A stretch of 41,511 nucleotides of DNA from Serratia quinivorans (GCF_946227985.1 NZ_CAMKGL010000018.1:1-41511), one strand, 5' to 3'. Counted from the stretch's first letter, positions 7,977 through 16,151 are shown. The notes: generated from the sequence alone by a model not told the origin. Translations and numbers: made by a program.

Positions 7977-8618
7977 ATGATGACCCCGGCCCGCAAGCAT
8001 TTTATGCGCGAAACCGCCGCCAGCGTGACCGATGTTGCCCCCTTGTCCCGCATGGAAGCGGGTACCTACAACCTGATGTTGCGCAAGCTGGCAGAAGACA
8101 AGCGCAGCCTGGCACGGTTGCAGAGCGGCGATCGCCGCAGCGCCTTCAAGCGCAAGGTGTTGCCGGATTACGCCCCCTGGATAGAGGGCGTGCTGCAATC
8201 GGACAAGGGCACGCAGGACGATGTGCTGGTGACGGTAATGATTTGGCTGATTGACATTGGCGAACCCGGCACCGCGATGCCGTTGGCGACTTACGCACTG
8301 AAGCACCGTCTTACCATGCCAGGCTATGACCGCCAAACAGCGACCATCATCGCCGAAGAAATCGCCAACGCCGCGCTCACACAGCACAGCCTGTCGCAGC
8401 CGCTGGAACTGACTGTGCTGCAGCAAACGCTGGAGCTCACCGCCGACAAGGATATGCCGGACGAAGCCCGATCCAAGCTGCTGAAAGCCCTGGGCTATGC
8501 GCTGGAACAGGCAGGCCAGCAAAAGCAGGCCGTGATTGCCCTTGAGCAAGCCCTGCGCCTGAACCAGCGCGCCGGCGTGAAAAAAGACATTACCCGCCTG
8601 AACAAGACGGACGAGTAA
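7977..8618 (+). CDS. M: P2-type terminase small (endonuclease) subunit gpM
   Basis: The protein is 213 residues (P2 gpM is 247). It works with gpP to recognise and cut DNA at cos. The N-terminal half matches the family (SRMEAGTYNLMLRKL; SFKRKVLPDYAPWIEGVL-like). The C-terminal half is helical and ends in a TPR-like LGYALEQ...AVIALEQALRL segment. It starts at tandem ATGs four bases after the N stop. It is about 35 residues shorter than P2 gpM, but shows no sign of breakage. Confidence 0.92.
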   Translation: MMTPARKHFMRETAASVTDVAPLSRMEAGTYNLMLRKLAEDKRSLARLQSGDRRSAFKRKVLPDYAPWIEGVLQSDKGTQDDVLVTVMIWLIDIGEPGTAMPLATYALKHRLTMPGYDRQTATIIAEEIANAALTQHSLSQPLELTVLQQTLELTADKDMPDEARSKLLKALGYALEQAGQQKQAVIALEQALRLNQRAGVKKDITRLNKTDE

Positions 8619-8633
8619 CCGAACCCCCAACCA

Positions 8634-8699
8634 GGGCGGAACAGCGGCGGCGGGCGCCAGCCTTCGGGCTACGGCAAACAACGCCGCTGTCCCCCGCCC
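8634..8699 (+). other. Structured RNA element between M and L
   Basis: The 100-base gap between M and L can fold extensively. GGGCGG (8634-8639) pairs with CCGCCC (8694-8699). After a small internal loop, ACAGCGGCG (8641-8649) pairs with CGCCGCTGT (8682-8690). Inside, AGCC-TTCG-GGCT (8659-8670) forms a hairpin capped by a stable UUCG tetraloop and extended by GCC/GGC. There is no T tract, so it is not a standard terminator. It could attenuate, stabilise or process the late transcript. Confidence 0.6.
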
Positions 8700-8718
8700 G
8701 CCTAATTACCGAGGTTGC

Positions 8719-9189
8719 ATGAACGGATTTATCGCCGGCGAACCCGCAGCAAAAAAAGCCGACATCATCAGCAACGGCGACTTCTGGCCGGCTATTTGCC
8801 CGCTGGAGTTCACCGGTGCTATGCGCCTGGATGGCACAGCCACGCCGGAACGCCAGCGCGAGGCGCTCATCACTGCGATGGTGAACGTCAATCGCGAGCT
8901 GCAAGCCTGGCGACTGACGCAGCAGGAAGTGGGCTACCTCACCTTGCGGAACGTGCCGTATGACGACCCGGTCGACGGTGACAGCCCCCGAGTGCACAAC
9001 TACCGCCGGGCGGTGTTCTGCATCGCCAAGGCCAACATCACCGAACGCTACCGGGATTTTGACGCCACCGCCAAGGGTGACCGCCGCGCTGCCAGCCTGG
9101 AAAGCGAGGTCGATGATTTGTGGCGGGATGCGCGCTGGGCCATGCGCGAGTTACAGGGGCTCAATCACAACACCGTGGCGCTCATCTGA
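8719..9189 (+). CDS. L: P2-type head completion/stabilisation protein gpL
   Basis: The protein is 156 residues (P2 gpL is 169), the head-completion protein that acts after DNA packaging to close and stabilise the filled head. The sequence shows the family segments FWPAICP near residue 24 and NVNRELQAWR near residue 55. It starts with a GAGG ribosome site after the structured M-L gap, and its stop overlaps the start of X (TGATG). Confidence 0.9.
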   Translation: MNGFIAGEPAAKKADIISNGDFWPAICPLEFTGAMRLDGTATPERQREALITAMVNVNRELQAWRLTQQEVGYLTLRNVPYDDPVDGDSPRVHNYRRAVFCIAKANITERYRDFDATAKGDRRAASLESEVDDLWRDARWAMRELQGLNHNTVALI

Positions 9190-9392
9190 TGAAGGTCGCC
9201 GCCCAGCAGCGTGAAACCCTCGAAATGATCTGCTACCGGTACTACGGCAAAACCGCCGGCGTCACCGAGGCGGTGATGGATGCCAATCCAGGTATTGCGG
9301 ATTTCGGGGTGTTTTTGCCTTACGGCTACGCTGTCGAAATGCCGGACCAGGTCGTCGCACCGACCACCGACACCGTTCAATTGTGGGATTAA
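9189..9392 (+). CDS. X: P2-type tail protein gpX (LysM-like)
   Basis: The protein is 67 residues, exactly the P2 gpX length, from the ATG at 9189 that overlaps the L stop by one base. The frame is open upstream of this, but that part is within L. The sequence (QRETLEMICYRYYGKT..., VTEAVMDANPGIADFG, LPYGYAVEMP) has the LysM-like pattern of the small tail protein X family, which is required for tail completion. In P2 the next genes are the holin Y and endolysin K; here they are missing. Confidence 0.93.
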   Translation: MKVAAQQRETLEMICYRYYGKTAGVTEAVMDANPGIADFGVFLPYGYAVEMPDQVVAPTTDTVQLWD

Positions 9393-9419
9393 CACAGCGA
9401 GATTTTAGGAAGGTATTCA

Positions 9420-9653
9420 ATGAACAAGCGCAAGAGTACATGGGTTGCCGGCATCCTGCTTGCCGCCGCGATCGTCGTCCTGGCCGCCTGCTCTGCCGTG
9501 TCATACACCCGCGTGACCGGACCCAAAGGGGAAGGCGTGACTAATGCCGAGGTACAGCCCAACAACACCGTCGTGCTGCAATTCCCGCACGGCGCCGCCT
9601 GCATCGACACCAACCCCGGCGAAAGCAAAGCCTGCACCGGGCAGGGGAAATAA
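9420..9653 (+). CDS. Small phage lipoprotein in the lysis-gene position
   Basis: The protein is 77 residues. It has a basic start, a hydrophobic helix (about residues 11-23) and a lipobox VLAAC, so it should be lipid-anchored after cleavage before Cys24. The mature part is about 54 residues with SYTRVTGPKGEGV and NNTVVLQFPHG segments and two further Cys. It has a strong ribosome site (AGGAAGG). It occupies the place where P2 has its holin and endolysin. I do not recognise a family. Rz1-like outer-membrane spanins are also short phage lipoproteins, but this one is not Pro-rich and there is no adjacent Rz-like partner. Confidence 0.75.
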   Translation: MNKRKSTWVAGILLAAAIVVLAACSAVSYTRVTGPKGEGVTNAEVQPNNTVVLQFPHGAACIDTNPGESKACTGQGK

Positions 9654-9654
9654 C

Positions 9655-9819
9655 ATGCCAAACCTGAAACTCACCGTGTTCACGCTGCTGTCGTCCCTGC
9701 TGATTTCCGGCTGCGTCTCGCCGGGATTGGGCGTGCAGGTCACTTCCAGCGCGCCCATGAGCGTGACGCGCGTGACGTTTCACGGCAACACAGTAATTCT
9801 ATGTCAGGTAGGTGAATAA
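9655..9819 (+). CDS. Second small phage lipoprotein
   Basis: The protein is 54 residues, starting one base after the previous stop. A signal peptide (MPNLKLTVFTLLSSLLISG) with lipobox ISGC gives a predicted mature lipoprotein of about 34 residues. Its end (VTRVTFHGNTVILCQ) echoes YTRVTG and NNTVVLQ in the preceding gene, so the two may be diverged duplicates. It ends two bases before the R start and belongs to the same late operon. No function is recognised. Confidence 0.65.
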   Translation: MPNLKLTVFTLLSSLLISGCVSPGLGVQVTSSAPMSVTRVTFHGNTVILCQVGE

Positions 9820-9821
9820 AA

Positions 9822-10286
9822 ATGCTCAAACCCGCACTGCTGCGCAAGGCCCTGATGGAAGCAGTACCGGCATTCAGGAACGATCCGGACAAGCTGCACC
9901 TTTATGTTGAGCACGGCAACATCGTGTCAACGCTGGCGCCGTCGCTGTCCCATGAGTACCAGTACACACTGAGCGTCACCGTGACCGATTTCGGCGGTGA
10001 CGTGGACTTGGTCATGGTGCCGATCCTCAGCTGGCTGCGCCGGCACCAGCATGACGGCATGGCGAACCCCGACATGCGCCAGGAGGCCTTCCGCTTTGAG
10101 GTCGATATTCTCAGCCATGAGAGCTGCGACATTGAAATCGCCCTCAAGTTGACGGAGCGCGTCATCGTGACCGAGGGCGACCTCGGCGTCCTGACCGTCA
10201 AGCACGTTGACGAACCGTCCACCCCTTACGATCGCCACGGCCCCTTCCACATGAAGGACGTGCCCGGCAGTGAATGGACGGTGTGA
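9822..10286 (+). CDS. R: P2-type tail completion protein gpR
   Basis: The protein is 154 residues (P2 gpR is 155). It opens like the family (LKPALLRKALMEAVPAF, PDKLHLYVEHGNI). With gpS it is needed to finish the tail terminus so that tails join heads. It lies directly after the second lipoprotein gene and is followed by S after two bases. Confidence 0.92.
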   Translation: MLKPALLRKALMEAVPAFRNDPDKLHLYVEHGNIVSTLAPSLSHEYQYTLSVTVTDFGGDVDLVMVPILSWLRRHQHDGMANPDMRQEAFRFEVDILSHESCDIEIALKLTERVIVTEGDLGVLTVKHVDEPSTPYDRHGPFHMKDVPGSEWTV

Positions 10287-10288
10287 CC

Positions 10289-10744
10289 ATGCTCGATGAC
10301 AATTTTTACGCCATTGATACTTGGCTGCAGGGCTTGTTGACCCAGCTCTCCCCGCCACGCCGCAAGGCCATGAATATTGTGATCGCCCGCGAGCTGCGAC
10401 GCCGCAACCAAAAGCGCATCACCCAGCAGAAAAACCCGGACGGTTCGCCGTTCGCCGCCCGCAAGCGTCTGCGTGATAAACAGGGACGCATCCGCCGCGC
10501 CATGTTCGCCAGGCTAAAAACGGCCAAAAACATGAAGGTGGCGGCAACGCCCAATGAAGCGGCGGTGTTCTTTGAGGGGCGTCGGGGTTATATCGCCCGC
10601 ACGCACCAGTACGGACTTGAGGACAGCGTCAGCCGCAACGGGCCGCGGGTGAAATATCCCGCCCGGCGCTTGCTGGGATTTGACGACACCGGGGTTAAGG
10701 AGATTGAGCGCCAGATACTGGATTTTCTGGGGAAAGGTCTTTAA
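10289..10744 (+). CDS. S: P2-type tail completion protein gpS
   Basis: The protein is 151 residues from the ATG at 10289 (P2 gpS is 150). An in-frame ATG at 10274 would overlap R and has no ribosome site, so the later start is preferred. The basic QKRITQQKNPDGSPFAARK segment (about residues 42-60), the ARTHQYGLED region and the final PARRLLGFDD are typical. The protein completes the tail end that joins the head. It is the last gene of the O operon; the gap after it carries the next late promoter. Confidence 0.92.
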   Translation: MLDDNFYAIDTWLQGLLTQLSPPRRKAMNIVIARELRRRNQKRITQQKNPDGSPFAARKRLRDKQGRIRRAMFARLKTAKNMKVAATPNEAAVFFEGRRGYIARTHQYGLEDSVSRNGPRVKYPARRLLGFDDTGVKEIERQILDFLGKGL

Positions 10745-10750
10745 CCCGAC

Positions 10751-10768
10751 TGTACCAGCGCCCACACA
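10751..10768 (+). promoter_or_regulatory. Ogr-type site of the V (baseplate) promoter
   Basis: TGTACCAGCGCCCACACA is a perfect TGT-N12-ACA match in the 71-base gap between S and V, exactly where P2 has PV. TACTTT (10794-10799 region) may be the -10. The core CCAGCG is shared with the P/O site at 5731-5748. Confidence 0.75.
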
Positions 10769-10815
10769 ACGCCCATCCCGTGAGATTTTCAATACTTTAG
10801 CGGCAGACTGCACTC

Positions 10816-11412
10816 ATGAACGAAAATATCACCGAACTTTTACGTCTCCTGCACAACCTGATCAATATCGGCATCGTCGCCGAGGTTCAGGGCAGTAAAT
10901 GCCGTGTGCAAATCGGCGGCGACCCAGAACGCACCACCGACTGGATCACCTGGCTGACGATACGCGCCGGTGCCGCCAAAGTGTGGTGGCCGCCGTCGGT
11001 GGGCGAACAAGCGATGCTACTCGGCATGGGTGGCGAACTGACCACCGCATTTTGTTTCGGGGGGATCTTCAGTGACGCCAATCCCGCCCCCTGTGACCTG
11101 CCGAACGCGTTACACATCAGCTTCCCGGATTCGGCTGTGCTGCAGTACAACCCCGACGACAGCAGCTTCTTGCTGACTGGTGCCAAAACCGCCTACATCA
11201 AGGTGGAAGAAAAGACCACCTGGGACTGCCCGGACAACGAGTTCCTCGGCAAAGTGACGGCAGAAAGCCTGAACATCACCCAGGGCGGGGAAATGCACGG
11301 CGACATCACCCACAGTGGCGGCAGCTTTACCTCCAACGGCATACAGGTGGACGCCCACGGACACAGCGGCGTCAAGAAAGGCGATGACGAGACGGGAGGG
11401 CCGGTCAAATGA
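10816..11412 (+). CDS. V: P2-type baseplate spike protein gpV
   Basis: The protein is 198 residues (P2 gpV is 211). It forms the membrane-piercing spike at the tail tip. The N-terminal part is the OB-fold (LRLLHNLINIGIVAEV..., ITWLTIRAG). It is followed by a repetitive beta-helix region (NITQGGEMHGDITHSGG) and a tip containing HGH (residues in VDAHGHSG), consistent with the His residues that bind iron at the needle apex in P2 gpV. It overlaps W by four bases. Confidence 0.93.
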   Translation: MNENITELLRLLHNLINIGIVAEVQGSKCRVQIGGDPERTTDWITWLTIRAGAAKVWWPPSVGEQAMLLGMGGELTTAFCFGGIFSDANPAPCDLPNALHISFPDSAVLQYNPDDSSFLLTGAKTAYIKVEEKTTWDCPDNEFLGKVTAESLNITQGGEMHGDITHSGGSFTSNGIQVDAHGHSGVKKGDDETGGPVK

Positions 11413-11762
11413 TGTACCTCGGCATGAACGCCGGCAGCGGCGAACCCATCACCGATCTGGATCATATTCGCCAGTCCGTGAGCGACATCCTGAACACCCC
11501 CGTCGGCAGCCGGGTGATGCGCCGTGACTACGGTTCGCTGCTGTCGATGCTTGTCGATGCGCCGGCCAATGACGCCATCCTGCTGCAAATGATGTCAGCC
11601 ACCTACAGCGCCGTCATGCGCTGGGAGCCACGCGTGGTCGTTAAGGCGTTAACACTGGTCACCAATACCCAGCCCGGCAGTTACACCGCCGACCTGGTCT
11701 GTAGCCGCAGTGACAGCGACAGTACCTTCACCCTTTCCGCCAGCATCGGAGGGCCGACCTGA
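11409..11762 (+). CDS. W: P2-type baseplate wedge protein gpW
   Basis: The protein is 117 residues (P2 gpW is 115), a gp25-like baseplate wedge component. The hallmark opening (YLGMNAGSGEPITDLDHIRQSV) and GSRVMRRDYGS near residues 35-45 are present. The start overlaps the V stop and the stop overlaps the J start, so V-W-J are translationally coupled. Confidence 0.93.
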   Translation: MMYLGMNAGSGEPITDLDHIRQSVSDILNTPVGSRVMRRDYGSLLSMLVDAPANDAILLQMMSATYSAVMRWEPRVVVKALTLVTNTQPGSYTADLVCSRSDSDSTFTLSASIGGPT

Positions 11763-12670
11763 TGGCTACCATCGACCTATCCTTGCTGCCGCCGCCGAAC
11801 GTGATTGAGCCACTCGATTATGAGTCCCTGCTGACCGCCATTCAAAGCCGCATCATTGAACTTACCGACGAGAAAGACCGCCCCGCGGTCAGAACCGTAC
11901 TGGCACTGGATTCCGAGCCACTGACCAAGCTCACCCAGGCATACGCCTACCGTGCATTGCTCCAGCGCCAAAGCATTAATGATGCGGCCCGCGCTGTCAT
12001 GCTGGCCTACGCCGGCGGTGCGGATCTGGACAACCTGGCGGCCAATTTCAATGTGTATCGACTGGTGATCCGCGCAGCAGATCCGGCAACCATCCCGCCA
12101 ACGCCGGCGATCATGGAGTCAGACAGTGATTTCCGCAAACGTACCCAGCAAGCCTTTGAAGGGCTGAGCGTGGCAGGGCCGACCGCCGCCTATGAGTTTT
12201 TCGCCCGCAGCGCCGACGGCAGAGTCGCCGACGCCAAAGCCTTCAGCCCGTCGCCTGCCTGCGTCACGGTAACGGTATTATCCCGCGACGGTGACGGTAC
12301 CGCGGATCAGGCGCTGCTCGATAAGGTCACGGCCACCCTGAGCGATGAAGATACGCGCCCGGTCGCCGACCGGCTGACGGTGCAGTCGGCCAGCATCGTC
12401 AGCTATAACGTGGTGGCAACCCTGCATTACTACCCCGGCCCGGAAGCCGACCCCATCCGGCAGGCGGCCATCGCCCGGTTGCAGGCCTATATCAATGCCC
12501 AACACCGCATCGGCCGCGGGGTGTACCTCTCCGCCATTGATGCGGCGCTGTCAGTTGAAGGCGTGGAGCACGTGGTCATCACTGAACCCAAAGCCGATCT
12601 GGTGCTGGATAAAACCCAGGCATCGTGGTGCGCTGCGCCGCAAGTCACCCTGGCGGCAATGAATGACTGA
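11762..12670 (+). CDS. J: P2-type baseplate protein gpJ
   Basis: The protein is 302 residues, the same as P2 gpJ, a baseplate J-like wedge protein. Recognisable segments are LLPPPNVIEPLDYE at the start, AGGADLDNLA near residues 86-95 and the SIVSYNV / YYPGPEADPI region in the C-terminal half. It overlaps W by one base and I by eight. Confidence 0.93.
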   Translation: MATIDLSLLPPPNVIEPLDYESLLTAIQSRIIELTDEKDRPAVRTVLALDSEPLTKLTQAYAYRALLQRQSINDAARAVMLAYAGGADLDNLAANFNVYRLVIRAADPATIPPTPAIMESDSDFRKRTQQAFEGLSVAGPTAAYEFFARSADGRVADAKAFSPSPACVTVTVLSRDGDGTADQALLDKVTATLSDEDTRPVADRLTVQSASIVSYNVVATLHYYPGPEADPIRQAAIARLQAYINAQHRIGRGVYLSAIDAALSVEGVEHVVITEPKADLVLDKTQASWCAAPQVTLAAMND

Positions 12671-13271
12671 TCGCATCCTGCCGACCGGCGCCACACAGCT
12701 TGAGCTGCACGCGGAGCAGGCCAGTGCCGAGGTGAGTGCCGCACCGGTACCGCTGCGCCAACTGTGGGACCCAGACACCTGCCCGCTGAAACTATTGCCT
12801 TACCTGGCCTGGGCGTTCTCTGTCGATCGTTGGGATGAAACCTGGGATGAAGCCACCCAACGCGACGTGGTGAAGCAATCGTATTTTGTGCACCGGCACA
12901 AAGGCACCATTGGCGCACTGCGGCGCGCAGTCGAACCAATGGGCTACGTGATCAGCATCACCGAGTGGTGGCAGAACAACAAAGCACCCGGCACGTTCGA
13001 GATGGTAGTCGGTACGCTGGATACCGGCATCACCCCAGAGATGTACACCGAACTTGAACGCGTCATAGGCGACACCAAGCCGTGCAGCCGCCACCTAACC
13101 ACCCTGTCTATCTCCCTGGAAACCCTGGGCGATGTATGGATTGCCGCCGCCAGCTACGACGGCGACACCATGACCATTTACCCCTATTTGCCTGACGCCA
13201 TCGAGACAACCTCACCGGCCTGCGTCGGTGCAGCACTCCACGTTATTGACACTATGGAGATTTTCCCATGA
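12663..13271 (+). CDS. I: P2-type tail protein gpI
   Basis: The protein is 202 residues (P2 gpI is 176), the baseplate component that links wedges to the tail fibres. The family pattern ILPTGATQLE, LWDPDTCPLKLLPYLAWAFS and VDRWDE is clear in the first 60 residues. The C-terminal part is longer than in P2. The start lies inside the end of J and the stop overlaps the fibre gene start. Confidence 0.92.
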   Translation: MTDRILPTGATQLELHAEQASAEVSAAPVPLRQLWDPDTCPLKLLPYLAWAFSVDRWDETWDEATQRDVVKQSYFVHRHKGTIGALRRAVEPMGYVISITEWWQNNKAPGTFEMVVGTLDTGITPEMYTELERVIGDTKPCSRHLTTLSISLETLGDVWIAAASYDGDTMTIYPYLPDAIETTSPACVGAALHVIDTMEIFP

Positions 13272-15442
13272 CCGCGAAATATTTTGCCCTGCTGACCAAT
13301 GTCGGTGCCGCCAAGCTGGCGAACGCCACCGCGCTCGGCAATGAGTTGGCGATCACCGCCATGGCGGTGGGTGATGCCAATGGCACTGAGCCCACACCAG
13401 ACCCGGCACAAACAAAACTGATCAACGAGTGCCACCGCGCACCGCTCAACAGCCTGCGCGTTGACCCAAAGAACCCTAGCCAGGTGATTGCCGAACAGGT
13501 GCTGGCGGAAACCGTCGGCGGTTGGTGGATACGTGAAATCGGCCTGTACGATGCTGCCGGCGACCTGATCGCCATCAGCAACTGCCCGCCGTCGTACAAG
13601 CCACTGATGGCCGAGGGTTCAGGACGCGATCAGATCATCCGCATGATCCTGATAGTCAGCAGCAGCGATGCCGTGGAGCTAAAAATTGACCCGTCCGTCG
13701 TACTGGCAACGCGCGAATACGTGGACGACTCCATCGAAGCCCACGCCAAAACTCGCAACCATCCCGACGCCAGCACCACCGCGAAAGGGTTGGTGCAGCT
13801 CAGCAGCGCCACCAACAGCACCAACGAAACTATGGCCGCCACCCCCAAGGCCGTGAAAGCCGCTTATGACCTGGCGAACGGCAAGCTGTCCAGTGTCCCC
13901 GACGCCAGCACAGCGGCAAAAGGTGTCGTACAGCTCAGTAGCGCGACCAATAGCACCAGCGAAACCCTGGCCGCCACGCCCAAGGCCGTAAAGGCCGCTT
14001 ATGACTTGGCGAACGGCAAATTATCCAGCGTCCCCGATGCCACCACGACGGCAAAAGGCATCGTGCAGCTCAGTAGCGCCACGAACAGCACCAGCGAGAC
14101 ATTGGCAGCCACGCCCAAAGCGGTAAAGGCGGCTTATGACCTCCCTGGTGCCTCTGGTCTGGGAGTTGGGCCTGTAGCAAAGACCGACGCTTACAGCAAC
14201 ATTGGGCAGATTTACCGGGTCAATAACTCCTCTACCAATAAGCCCCCGGCAACGACAGGCAATGTATCAGCGGGTGTGGTGTGTTTACCGATGGATGCAT
14301 CACCGTCAGCGGGTTACCTGGCCGTTGTTGGCGGTAGTATGGCTGCGTATGTCGGTTTTTCCGGGGTAGCAGCCGGCGGTATCACCTGGGCGCGAATTTA
14401 CACCGACAAATACAAACCGACGGCAGCAGATATTAATGCGGCCGACGTTCGAAACAACTTCGCGGCCAAGATGGGTGTAGCACGCGTTATTTCTGGCACA
14501 AATAAACCCACATCTCCAGGCGTCTGGAGTGTGGAAAACAGCACATGGACGCCATACCCGTACGGGACTCTTTATGTAACAACCAACAACGCTGATTTGA
14601 GCGTAACACCTGGGGATAACAAGTTTATTCACTACCTATTCATTGCTCATGGGGCGGCGAACAAGTTCTACGTAGCTACAGAAGTAAACGGCTCATTTGT
14701 CGGCTGGGAAAGTTACCTTTCCAAAAAGGGCGGCACGCTAACCGGCCCGCTGGACGTTGGCGGAAAGATTTCCCTCTCCGACGGGCTGGAACTTGGCAAC
14801 CAAAAAGCCCCATCGCCCGCCTATATCGATTTTCACACCGACGGAGCAGCAACGGACTATAACGCCCGGATAATTTCCCCGCAGGGGACAACCGAGATTC
14901 AGTTGATTGCTGCGGACAGTGCCAATAACGGCAGCGGCATTATTCGCCTGCTGGGCAACAAGAGTGATCAACTTTCGTTCGCCCTCCAGGGCACGGCGCA
15001 CCGGGGGTTAGCATGGCGTAAATGGGGTAGTGATGACCGCCCGACGGTATTGGAATTGGATGTTGATGGTGGCATCTGGCTTATCAGCGTTGACCACACC
15101 AAAGACGACAAGGCCGCACTGGGTGTCAATGGTGTTGTTAGCTGTGAGGGCGTGAATGTTGGCAATGCTCGTATGGCTGCCGACGGCAACATATGGGGCA
15201 CGTGCTGGGGCGGTGATTACCTGAGTAATTATCTCAATAATAATTTTGTCCGCGGTATAAAAATCGGCCCGCGAGTGACCTTCTGGAGTGGTGCCCCTGG
15301 CTGGAGTGACGACTGGGATAACTTAATCCCCCAGGGCGCGGTAAACATTGCGTCACAAACGCATGGCGATGACCGCGTCAACCGCGTGGTGTATGCCTAT
15401 GTCATGGTCAATATTGGCGGTAATTGGGTTAACGCAGGGTGA
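13268..15442 (+). CDS. H: P2-type tail fibre protein gpH
   Basis: The protein is 724 residues (P2 gpH is 669), the receptor-binding side fibre. The N-terminal about 165 residues are the conserved baseplate-attachment domain (KYFALLTNVGAAKLANAT, ETVGGWWIREIGLYD). Next come three copies of a 45-residue tail-fibre repeat (about residues 167-292), then a host-range region with Gly/Asn-rich beta sequence. Near residue 490 there is a GGTLTGPLDVGG motif common in phage fibre collars. The C-terminal 230 residues resemble no P2 sequence I know and are probably the receptor-binding tip. It is followed at once by a fibre-assembly chaperone. Confidence 0.9.
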   Translation: MTAKYFALLTNVGAAKLANATALGNELAITAMAVGDANGTEPTPDPAQTKLINECHRAPLNSLRVDPKNPSQVIAEQVLAETVGGWWIREIGLYDAAGDLIAISNCPPSYKPLMAEGSGRDQIIRMILIVSSSDAVELKIDPSVVLATREYVDDSIEAHAKTRNHPDASTTAKGLVQLSSATNSTNETMAATPKAVKAAYDLANGKLSSVPDASTAAKGVVQLSSATNSTSETLAATPKAVKAAYDLANGKLSSVPDATTTAKGIVQLSSATNSTSETLAATPKAVKAAYDLPGASGLGVGPVAKTDAYSNIGQIYRVNNSSTNKPPATTGNVSAGVVCLPMDASPSAGYLAVVGGSMAAYVGFSGVAAGGITWARIYTDKYKPTAADINAADVRNNFAAKMGVARVISGTNKPTSPGVWSVENSTWTPYPYGTLYVTTNNADLSVTPGDNKFIHYLFIAHGAANKFYVATEVNGSFVGWESYLSKKGGTLTGPLDVGGKISLSDGLELGNQKAPSPAYIDFHTDGAATDYNARIISPQGTTEIQLIAADSANNGSGIIRLLGNKSDQLSFALQGTAHRGLAWRKWGSDDRPTVLELDVDGGIWLISVDHTKDDKAALGVNGVVSCEGVNVGNARMAADGNIWGTCWGGDYLSNYLNNNFVRGIKIGPRVTFWSGAPGWSDDWDNLIPQGAVNIASQTHGDDRVNRVVYAYVMVNIGGNWVNAG
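13765..14150 (+). repeat. Three 135-bp repeats in the tail fibre gene
   Basis: Units begin near 13765, 13900 and 14035. Each encodes about 45 residues with the pattern PDA-(S/T)-T-x-AKG-x-VQLSSATNST-x-ET and AATPKAVKAAYDL. The third is cut short after AAYDL. Copies differ at silent positions, so they are maintained repeats and not a very recent duplication. This is the known phage tail-fibre repeat type. Confidence 0.85.
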
Positions 15443-15446
15443 TGAT

Positions 15447-16019
15447 ATGAAATCGTTAGGAAAGTTTACGGCCTATACGCCAACTAAAAAAGAGATGCCC
15501 GACCTCATGGAGGGCATCAACTACCTGAAAAACGAAACCGGCATCGACTGGTATTCCATCTCATGGGATAAAAAGCGCACGGGAAAGAACATTTACGTTC
15601 TGGCCGATGATAATGGCGATGTCGTCTGCGCCAGCGACCAGGGCGAACTGCTGTTTCCGCAAGGCTTTACGGTGTACGAGCTACCTAAAGAAGAGGCTCC
15701 AGACAATCTACTGGGCAAACTCTATTGGAAAGTCGTGGATGGCGAACTGGTGCCACCCAACATCGAATACCTCAACGGGACCACGTTAAAAAGCCAGCGT
15801 CAGCGGGAAGCAGATAGTGCCATCCGCCTGCTGGAACGCGCCGTAAAGCACAACATGGCTACCGACGAAGAGAAAGCCCAGCTTGAAGCCTGGGAGCGCT
15901 ACAGCGTACTGCTGAGCCGTGTTAACCCGGAGGATGCGCCAGATATTAAGTGGCCAACCTCTCCAGCAGAGCAGCCGCCAGGACCGTTAGTCGCCAAGGC
16001 TCAGCGTAAAAAGAAGTAA
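15447..16019 (+). CDS. G: Tail fibre assembly chaperone (Tfa / P2 gpG family)
   Basis: The protein is 190 residues from the ATG at 15447 (MKSLGKF), four bases after the fibre stop. P2 gpG is 175 residues. These proteins bind the fibre tip and help it trimerise. The sequence fits the Caudovirales tail fibre assembly family, with GIDWYSISWD near residue 29, a FTVYELPKEE region near residue 75, and a C-terminal helix with QREADSAIRLLERAVKHNMA and EEKAQLEAWERYSVLLSRV. It ends in a basic tail (AQRKKK). The partner specificity should match the adjacent fibre. Confidence 0.9.
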   Translation: MKSLGKFTAYTPTKKEMPDLMEGINYLKNETGIDWYSISWDKKRTGKNIYVLADDNGDVVCASDQGELLFPQGFTVYELPKEEAPDNLLGKLYWKVVDGELVPPNIEYLNGTTLKSQRQREADSAIRLLERAVKHNMATDEEKAQLEAWERYSVLLSRVNPEDAPDIKWPTSPAEQPPGPLVAKAQRKKK

Positions 16020-16063
16020 GCTGCAGCACAGACAGAAGCACTGCTGCCCGATGGCGGCGGTGT

Positions 16064-16081
16064 TGTCTCTCGTACCACACA
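16064..16081 (+). promoter_or_regulatory. Ogr-type site of the FI (sheath) promoter
   Basis: TGTCTCTCGTACCACACA is a perfect TGT-N12-ACA match, flanked to give TTGT...ACAA, in the 132-base gap before FI where P2 has PF. Counting 55 bases from the centre gives a start near 16127. TAGGCA (16113-16118) is a weak -10. P2's extra gene Z/fun between G and FI is absent here. Confidence 0.75.
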
Positions 16082-16151
16082 ATGCCGCCCGCGTGAGTCC
16101 CCACCCAAACATAGGCATGCTGACGAAAATCCCACATCGGAGTTTCGTCAC

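Noticed and set aside
8634..8699. Reading the M-L structure as a rho-independent terminator
   Set aside because: No T run follows, and essential late genes L to S lie downstream in the same operon.
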